Source: Novosphingobium profundi (lineage in GTDB: Bacteria; Pseudomonadota; Alphaproteobacteria; Sphingomonadales; Sphingomonadaceae). Taken from it: a stretch of 64,000 nucleotides of DNA. Every line of letters begins with the position of its first letter. The first letter of the stretch is position 1. Under the pieces are notes generated by a model. That model worked only from the letters and a program-made list of their open reading frames with translations, was not told where the DNA came from and made no database searches. The stretch spans positions 120,412-184,411 of the forward strand of contig NZ_JABWCU010000014.1 in NCBI RefSeq assembly GCF_018491765.1, written 5' to 3'. The position numbers and the translations under genes were made by a program. Below, in pieces: positions 58,705 to 64,000 of the stretch.

Positions 58705-60360
58705 ATGTCGCAAGCAATCGAAGAGCGGGCAAAAGCCAGCGAACTCTGGTCGAAACTGCGGTTCGATCCGGCAACCGGTTCGGTCTGGCTGGACGAGCAG
58801 CGCATGCTCCTCCTCCATACTGGTTCGCTGGGTGCGCTGCGGGCCGAGCTGATCCGGTCTCTGGGCGAGGAGCGCGCGGCGGGATTGCTGCTGCGCATGG
58901 GTTATCATTCGGGCGTGCAGGACGCCGAAATCGCGCGGCGGCTGGTGGGCAAGGGGCTTTACGAGGACGTGTTCCTCCTCGGCCCCGCGCTGCACCAGCT
59001 CGAGGGCGTGGTCGAGGTGGAGACGGTTTCGCTCGACCTCGATCTCGACGCGGGCGAATTCGCAGGCGAGTTCATCTGGCGCAACGGCTGGGAGACGCAG
59101 GCGCACGTCTCCGAATTCGGCGTGGGCGATCACGCCGCCTGCTGGAATCAGCTCGGCTATGCCACCGGCTATGTCAGCGCCTTCATGGGCCGGCGCGTGC
59201 AGTTTCGCGAAATAGAGTGCCGCTGCAAGGGCGATCCGGTCTGCCGCATCGTGGGCGAGAGCCTGCCCGAAGGCGAGCGCGGCGAAGACCTCGCGCCTGA
59301 CAATATCGCCAGCGAAATCGATGCCATGGCCGAAGAGATACACACGCTGCGCCGGCGGCTGGGGAGCCATTCGGCGCCTGAAAACCTCGTCGGGCAATCG
59401 CCCGCGTTCCTCAAAAGCTATCGCCTGCTGGAACGGGCGGCGGATAGCGCGATCACCGTGCTGCTGCTGGGCGAGACCGGGGTGGGCAAGGAGGTTTTCG
59501 CGCAATGGCTGCACGATCATTCGCCGCGCCGGGACAAGCCTTTCGTCGCGGTCAATTGCGGCGCCATCCCGCACGATCTGATCGAGAGCGAATTGTTCGG
59601 CGCAGAGGCGGGTGCCTATACCGGCGCCAAGGGCGCGCGGGCGGGCCGCTTTGCGCGGGCCGATGGGGGCACGCTGTTTCTCGATGAAATCGGCGACCTT
59701 CCCTATCCGGCGCAGGTGAAGTTGCTGCGCGCGCTGCAGACGGGTGAGATTGACCGGCTTGGATCGGATCGTCCGCAAAAGGTGGATGTCCGGCTGATCG
59801 CGGCGACCAATGTCGATCTGCAGCAGGCGGTGGCCGGGGGCAAATTCCGTGCCGACCTGTTCTACCGTTTAAACCCTTATCCGATCGAGATTCCGCCCCT
59901 GCGCGAGCGGGCGGAGGATATTCCCGCCTTTGTCGATTTCCTGCTGGCGCGGATCAGCATCCGCCATGGCCGCCCGGTGCGGGGGCTGACCGACAAGGCG
60001 ATGGAAATGCTGCGCGCCTATGACTGGCCGGGTAATATCCGCGAGCTGGAAAATGTACTGGAGCGCGGCGTCATGCTGGCGGAACCGGGCGGCGCGATCG
60101 ATGTCGATGCGCTCAACCTCCCTTCTTCCGTGCCCGTGTCGGGCATGCGCCTCACCCGAACGGGCGAGGTGAAGGACCGCAAGCTCGATGACATGGTGCG
60201 GGCGCTGCCCGATCTCGATCTTGGAGCGGCAGAGGCGCGGATGCTGGACGAGGCGCTTCGGCGCAGCGATGGCGACGTGGGCGAGGCGGCAAAGCTGCTC
60301 GGCCTGACGCGGCGGCAGATCGACTATCGGCTGAAAGGCAGGGCCGAAAGCGGGGAATAG
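58705..60360 (+). CDS. dmpR: Phenol-responsive sigma-54 activator, DmpR/MopR family
   Basis: A 551-residue activator: XylR_N sensor (about 15-130), V4R (about 130-200), AAA+ (about 245-470) with Walker A GETGVGKE and the sigma-54 loop as GAYTGA, and a Fis-type C-terminal HTH. The pocket aligns residue for residue with MopR, shifted by nine: His97 (H106) and Trp125 (W134) that hold phenol, and the zinc ligands Cys146, Glu169, Cys172 and Cys180 (C155, E178, C181, C189). Phenol sensing is therefore well supported. It follows dmpP in the same direction; in the classical dmp cluster it is divergent. Its targets are the UAS and promoter at 53938-54039. Confidence 0.95.
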   Translation: MSQAIEERAKASELWSKLRFDPATGSVWLDEQRMLLLHTGSLGALRAELIRSLGEERAAGLLLRMGYHSGVQDAEIARRLVGKGLYEDVFLLGPALHQLEGVVEVETVSLDLDLDAGEFAGEFIWRNGWETQAHVSEFGVGDHAACWNQLGYATGYVSAFMGRRVQFREIECRCKGDPVCRIVGESLPEGERGEDLAPDNIASEIDAMAEEIHTLRRRLGSHSAPENLVGQSPAFLKSYRLLERAADSAITVLLLGETGVGKEVFAQWLHDHSPRRDKPFVAVNCGAIPHDLIESELFGAEAGAYTGAKGARAGRFARADGGTLFLDEIGDLPYPAQVKLLRALQTGEIDRLGSDRPQKVDVRLIAATNVDLQQAVAGGKFRADLFYRLNPYPIEIPPLRERAEDIPAFVDFLLARISIRHGRPVRGLTDKAMEMLRAYDWPGNIRELENVLERGVMLAEPGGAIDVDALNLPSSVPVSGMRLTRTGEVKDRKLDDMVRALPDLDLGAAEARMLDEALRRSDGDVGEAAKLLGLTRRQIDYRLKGRAESGE

Positions 60361-60456
60361 GCCTGCCCGCAGCCAGTGCGGCGACGGGCGGCGCATTGCC
60401 TATTCGGCGGCCTGTCGCAGTTGCCCAACGAGACTGGCAGAACGGGCCGAACTGTC

Positions 60457-60696
60457 TCAGCTCCAGCCTCCATCAAGCTCTGCCAATCCACCAACCGCAA
60501 ACGCGCGAGCCAAGGCAGCCAGAAAAACCATTACGCCCGTTATCGCCTTACGCGGATAGCCACTGTGCTTTGGGTTCGCTCGAAATTTCACGGTCCACAT
60601 TGGGAGAAAGTAGCGCGCCGAATATATCCAAGCCCCAACGCCAACCAACCACAGGCAGACGAACAAAATTTCCATTGCGCGAGCGAAGACTGTCAT
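60457..60696 (-). CDS. Possible small membrane protein
   Basis: A 79-residue frame with two hydrophobic stretches (EILFVCLWLVGVGAWIYSARYF and ITGVMVFLAALARAFAVGG) separated by a basic loop. It looks like a two-helix inner-membrane protein but matches no family I know and has no obvious ribosome-binding site. It lies in a lower-GC gap of 585 bases (60361-60945). The rest of that gap holds a hairpin near 60893 and a short helix-turn-helix-like remnant. Confidence 0.4.
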   Translation of the reverse strand: MTVFARAMEILFVCLWLVGVGAWIYSARYFLPMWTVKFRANPKHSGYPRKAITGVMVFLAALARAFAVGGLAELDGGWS

Positions 60697-60892
60697 GATG
60701 TAGCATTTCGCATCCTGGACGCCCCTCCGCAACATGGCGTGAACGCGCCCATTCTAGCCATTCAGAGCGGCTAGCGCCCTATCCGAAAGCTGCCGTTCAG
60801 GCTGCTCCGGCATCCATCAATTTAGTAAGTCGTGGCTGGCCCAGCCTCAAGGCCTCGGCTTCACTATAATGCGGTGATATGCTGCCAATGCA

Positions 60893-60922
60893 CCCGGGAA
60901 CTATCGCGCAACAGTTCCCGGG
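60893..60922. terminator. Perfect 10-bp hairpin downstream of the sulfatase gene
   Basis: CCCGGGAACT (60893-60902) and AGTTCCCGGG (60913-60922) with a 10-base loop, 23 bases past the sulfatase stop on the minus strand. There is no U-tract on either strand, so termination would need another factor. Confidence 0.5.
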
Positions 60923-60945
60923 AATAGCGAACAAAGTGGCCAGCA

Positions 60946-63330
60946 CTATTTCCCCAATTTGACGGTGACGTCCTTGAGCACACCCTCGAAGGTGAAGGGG
61001 CCGGTGTAGTCGTACGTCACCGGAGTGCCGGTATCAGTCCCGATGTCCTGGTTCTCGGACAGCGAGTACTTGAAGGGCGTGGTGCGCGCGACGGGTCCTG
61101 TGGCCACTTGCTGGCCATCGACCGAAAGCGTCAGCGTGCCGTTCTTGCCCATCTCGCTGCCGCCCGCATAAGCGAACTGCATCGTCAGTTGATGCTCGCC
61201 CGCGGGCACCGGAGTGGTGCTCGCGACCGCATAGCGCTCCACGTCGATGTAGTTGTGCGCCGCCTTGAGCAGGCCATCCTTGAGGTAGAACGCCCAGCCG
61301 CCGGTGTTGCCGCCCTGGGTGAAGATCACGCCGTTCGCGTTGGCATCGATCATCACATTGGCGGTCACGCTGAAGGACTTGTTCTTGAGATCGGGCGCGG
61401 AGGCCTCGGGCAGGCCCGCCATGATCCCGTGGTAGGTAAAGGTGGTGCGGCCCGCGGCCAGGTTGGGCTTGCCGGTGGCTTCCGCACTGAAGCGCTCGGC
61501 CCCGCGCCAGTCGAGCGGCAGCGCCTTGTTGGCCGACGCCTGCGCCCACCACAGCGCCTTCAGTTCCTCCAGCTTTTCGGGGTACTTGGTGGCGACATCG
61601 ACCGCCTGGCTGAAGTCGGTCTCCAGGTTATAGAGTTCCCACTTCGCGGTCATCGGGTCGAATTCACCGCGCTCGGGCTCCCAGGGTTCGAAGGCGAGCG
61701 AGGCCGCCCACCAGCCCTCGTGGTACATCGCCCGGTTAGTGACCATCTCGAAGTACTGCATATTGCGGATGGCTTCGGCGCTGGGATCGTTGAGAGTGGG
61801 CAGGAAGCTCTTGCCCTGGATCGGGGTCTGCTCGACCCCGTTCACGCTGCGCGGCTGCGCAATGTGCGCCGCCTCCAGGATCGTGGGGGCGACATCGATG
61901 ACGTGGACGAACTGGTCGCGCACCTGCCCCTTGGCGGCAGTCGCGCGCGGGTACTTCACGATCATCGGGTTGCGCACTCCGCCCAGGTGACTGGCGACCT
62001 GTTTGGTCCACTGGAAGGGTGTGTCGACTGCCCAGGCCCAAGCCGCCGGGAAGTGGTTGAAGTGCATCTCGGTGCCGATCTCGTCGATCCGCGCGAGCAT
62101 GTCGTCTGGCGTCATCAGGTAGGAATTGAAGAACGCGTTCTCGTTGAGCGTGCCGTCAAAACCGCCTTCGGCCGAGGCGCCGTTATCGCCCACAATGTAG
62201 ATGATCATCGTGTTGTCGGCATCAGGTAGGCTTTCCACGTAGTCGATGACCCGGCCCACTTCCTGATCGACCTGGTATCCGAAGGCCGCAAAGACCTCCA
62301 TCATCCGCGCGTAGAGCCGCTTCTGGTCGGCATCGAGAGTGTTCCAGGCAGGTAGGCTCTTGGGCCGCGGGGTCAGCTTCGCGTCGGCCGGGATGATCCC
62401 CATCTCCTTCTGCCGCTGGAAGGTCATCTCGCGGTAGGCGTCCCAGCCCATGTCGAACTGGCCCTTGAACTTCGCAATGAGTTCGGGCGGCGCCTGGTGC
62501 GGAGCGTGGGTGGCCGCGGGCGCAAGGTAGGCCAGCCAGGGCTTGTCGGGCTGCACCGATTCCAGCTGCTGGAGCCAGTTGATAGTCTTGTCGGCAAGGT
62601 CGGTGGAGAGGATGTAGTCATCCCGCGTCGGGGTGCCGACCGCGGTCTGGTTCTCGTAGAGATAGGGGCGGATCTGGTTGGTGTCGCCCGCCATGAAACC
62701 GTAGAAATAGTCGAAGCCCAGCCCGTTGGGCCAGTGGTTGAAGGGCCCCATCACGCTGGTCTCGTAGATCGGGGTGTTGTGGTTCTTGCCGATCCAGGCG
62801 GTGACATACCCGTTCTGGTGCAACGTCTCGGCGAAGGTGGCCGTGTCGGCGGGGATGATCCCGGTATAGCCGTCATAGCCCGTCGCCAGCTCGGTGATGA
62901 CGCCCGTGCCCGAGACGTTGTGGTTGCGGCCAGTCAGCAGGGCGGCGCGCGTGGGCGAGCACAGCGCGGTGGTGTGAAAGCGATTGTAGGTGACACCGTC
63001 CGCCGCAAGCTTTTCCATGGCGGGCGAAGGCACTGCCCCGCCGGTCACGCTGAACTGTCCGAAGCCCACGTCGTCGAGCAGGACGAGGAGCACATTGGGC
63101 GCCCCCTCGGGCGCGGTGATCGGTGCGGGAAACTGCGGCGCGTCGGAATTGAGATAGGTCGTTCCGACCGCGCCTGTGAACTTCTTCTCGGCATAGGGCA
63201 GCGTCACCTGCCCGTCCTGCGCGGCCAGCGGCTCGGCCGGCTCCTGGGCCTGCGCCGGGATGGATAATCCCATGGTGCTGCAGGATGCCATGAGTATTGT
63301 CGAAACCTTTGCCAAGAATTTCATTGTCAT
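60946..63330 (-). CDS. Exported type I (formylglycine) arylsulfatase
   Basis: A 794-residue sulfatase. The signal peptide is residues 1-29 (cleavage near AQAQE; a MASC lipobox-like site at residue 17 is an alternative). Early metal-ligand motif is VLLVLLDDVGFGQF. The modification site Cys124 is in CSPTRAALLTGRN, the CxPxR signature that formylglycine-generating enzyme converts. A later metal-binding segment is IIYIVGDNGASAEGG. The last 200 residues form a concanavalin-like beta domain (FSVTANVMIDANANGVIF...GEHQLTMQFAYAGGS) found in a subset of large sulfatases. It hydrolyses a sulfate ester of unknown type. The start ATG at 63330 has only a weak ribosome-binding site. Confidence 0.92.
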   Translation of the reverse strand: MTMKFLAKVSTILMASCSTMGLSIPAQAQEPAEPLAAQDGQVTLPYAEKKFTGAVGTTYLNSDAPQFPAPITAPEGAPNVLLVLLDDVGFGQFSVTGGAVPSPAMEKLAADGVTYNRFHTTALCSPTRAALLTGRNHNVSGTGVITELATGYDGYTGIIPADTATFAETLHQNGYVTAWIGKNHNTPIYETSVMGPFNHWPNGLGFDYFYGFMAGDTNQIRPYLYENQTAVGTPTRDDYILSTDLADKTINWLQQLESVQPDKPWLAYLAPAATHAPHQAPPELIAKFKGQFDMGWDAYREMTFQRQKEMGIIPADAKLTPRPKSLPAWNTLDADQKRLYARMMEVFAAFGYQVDQEVGRVIDYVESLPDADNTMIIYIVGDNGASAEGGFDGTLNENAFFNSYLMTPDDMLARIDEIGTEMHFNHFPAAWAWAVDTPFQWTKQVASHLGGVRNPMIVKYPRATAAKGQVRDQFVHVIDVAPTILEAAHIAQPRSVNGVEQTPIQGKSFLPTLNDPSAEAIRNMQYFEMVTNRAMYHEGWWAASLAFEPWEPERGEFDPMTAKWELYNLETDFSQAVDVATKYPEKLEELKALWWAQASANKALPLDWRGAERFSAEATGKPNLAAGRTTFTYHGIMAGLPEASAPDLKNKSFSVTANVMIDANANGVIFTQGGNTGGWAFYLKDGLLKAAHNYIDVERYAVASTTPVPAGEHQLTMQFAYAGGSEMGKNGTLTLSVDGQQVATGPVARTTPFKYSLSENQDIGTDTGTPVTYDYTGPFTFEGVLKDVTVKLGK

Positions 63331-63610
63331 CGCCCCATCTAGGCAGGCCAGCGCCTGCGTCTCGCACAGGGAGGCTGTCACGCCTCTAAAGACGATGGCA
63401 TAGGGGATTACCCTGATAGGTCTCGCGCAGCGCCCCTGATCTGGAGAGGGCCGACTTGCGCCCTAGTCGGTCGTTCAGAGGCCGATTTGGCGCGCCGAGT
63501 AGCGGTCGGTCCGGTTCCTTCCGATTATGTTTGCCAGCGGGCCCGGCGGCAGGATGTTCAAGGGGCTGCGTCGTTTGAGGAAACGAAAGATCGATCCTGA
63601 GGCCACAGGC

Positions 63611-63665
63611 AAATTGTCGTTACAAAAAGCGATTGACGGCAAATCAAATTGTAACTACAAAAAGC
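63611..63665. promoter_or_regulatory. Direct repeat operator candidate upstream of brnT
   Basis: AAATTGTCGTTACAAAAAGC (63611-63630) and AAATTGTAACTACAAAAAGC (63646-63665) agree at 17 of 20 positions, 35 bases apart. The second ends one base before the brnT ATG and contains the dyad TTGTA-AC-TACAA. BrnA is known to repress its own operon, so this fits its operator. The rest of the 336-base gap before brnT shows nothing recognisable. Confidence 0.6.
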
Positions 63666-63666
63666 C

Positions 63667-63912
63667 ATGATAATCGTATGGGATGAACCGAAACGGCAAG
63701 CGAATCTCGTCAAGCACGGGATCGACTTTGCCGATGTGGGAGAAGGGTTCTTCCTCTCCGCCCTGGTGATCCCCGCGAAGGACGGACGCTTTGCCGCCAT
63801 CGGTGAGATGAACGGCACGATCACGGTGATTTTCGCTGTGCTGGGCACCGAAGGCGTCTCTATCATCTCTGCCCGCCCGGCCAGCATTACGGAACGGAGG
63901 CTACTGCCATGA
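63667..63912 (+). CDS. brnT: BrnT family toxin
   Basis: An 81-residue RelE-like RNase toxin. BrnT features are FVWDEPKRQANLVKHGIDF-type opening (here IIVWDEPKRQANLVKHGIDF), ARPASITERRL near the C-terminus with the catalytic basic and Glu residues, and small size. It cleaves RNA and is neutralised by BrnA, whose start overlaps the brnT stop (ATGA). Confidence 0.9.
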   Translation: MIIVWDEPKRQANLVKHGIDFADVGEGFFLSALVIPAKDGRFAAIGEMNGTITVIFAVLGTEGVSIISARPASITERRLLP

Positions 63913-64000
63913 CCGACCCGAAACACGCCGCTCCCGGATACACCAAGGCTGATATGGATGCGGTCAGCGATAACCCCGAATGGACGGCCGAGGACTTCGC
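63909..64000 (+). CDS. brnA: BrnA-like antitoxin, partial at window end
   Basis: The first 30 codons only. The sequence MTDPKHAAPGYTKADMDAVS followed by DNPEWTAEDFA resembles the N-terminus of BrnA antitoxins. The remainder with its DNA-binding ribbon-helix-helix lies beyond the window. It is coupled to brnT by a four-base overlap. Confidence 0.75.
   Translation, partial: MTDPKHAAPGYTKADMDAVSDNPEWTAEDF

Noticed and set aside
63331..63666. Possible transposase remnant upstream of brnT
   Set aside because: No frame gives a recognisable transposase motif and there are no terminal repeats.
1..64000. CRISPR array, tRNA or rRNA genes, prophage
   Set aside because: No regularly spaced short repeats, no cloverleaf-like or rRNA-like segments and no phage structural genes were seen.

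Overview
The window is GC-rich, densely coding chromosomal DNA of a free-living Gram-negative bacterium, most likely an alphaproteobacterium of the Sphingomonadales (Novosphingobium/Sphingobium-like). This rests on two TonB-dependent receptors with sphingomonad-type N-termini, a sigma-54-linked exopolysaccharide locus, a meta-cleavage pathway for phenol and many ATGA-overlapped genes. I saw no tRNA, rRNA or CRISPR array.

Layout. (1) 1-1486: C-terminal part of a large repeat adhesin with MBG-type repeats. (2) 1494-3376: an aldo/keto reductase with a divergent LysR regulator. (3) 3373-4839: a CLC-F type fluoride/proton antiporter preceded by a recognisable fluoride (crcB) riboswitch. (4) 5102-6798: a secreted GH43 glycosidase. 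(5) 7081-22345: an exopolysaccharide locus. A MASE1-like/PAS hybrid kinase with a C-terminal Hpt domain and an NtrC-family response regulator lie beside an outer-membrane export lipoprotein, a Wzz-like protein, a Wzy-like polymerase, three glycosyltransferases, a fused GT26-phosphoglycosyltransferase and a Wzx-like flippase. Divergent sigma-54 promoter matches flank a dyad at 19305-19522, which ties the response regulator to the polysaccharide genes. (6) 22532-30151: a small VOC protein, a TetR regulator, and a three-gene uptake/degradation cluster (TonB receptor, Ca-dependent PI-PLC, GH92 alpha-mannosidase) that looks aimed at mannosylated inositol lipids or GPI-type glycans. (7) 30357-41362: an unusual redox cluster built around a 1752-residue multicopper-oxidase-like lipoprotein with a beta-propeller protein, a SCO1/SenC copper chaperone and a cytochrome c. 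It resembles the giant MnxG/McoA/MofA manganese oxidases and is the most interesting uncharacterised system here. (8) 41517-41690: a decayed IS3-family transposase fragment at the border to the next island. (9) 41775-60360: a complete phenol degradation island. It has a LysR regulator; the lower meta pathway dmpC-E-H-I-F-G-Q; a GlcG-like gene; catechol 2,3-dioxygenase; a TonB receptor; an SDR-like protein; a Pro1 tautomerase; a double UAS plus sigma-54 promoter; the multicomponent phenol hydroxylase dmpKLMNOP; and a DmpR/MopR regulator whose phenol-binding and zinc residues are all conserved. The 2-hydroxymuconic semialdehyde hydrolase of the classical dmp/xyl operons is absent, so ring-cleavage product must go through the dehydrogenase/tautomerase/decarboxylase branch. 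(10) 60457-64000: a possible small membrane protein, a formylglycine sulfatase and a BrnT/BrnA toxin-antitoxin pair cut by the window end.

How the parts cooperate: phenol sensed by DmpR would activate the sigma-54 promoter for dmpKLMNOP, giving catechol; DmpB opens the ring; DmpC, DmpI, DmpH, DmpE, DmpG and DmpF carry it to pyruvate and acetyl-CoA; DmpQ keeps the dioxygenase iron reduced; the embedded TonB receptor may bring substrate or iron across the outer membrane. All functional statements come from reading motifs and gene context; no searches were run.
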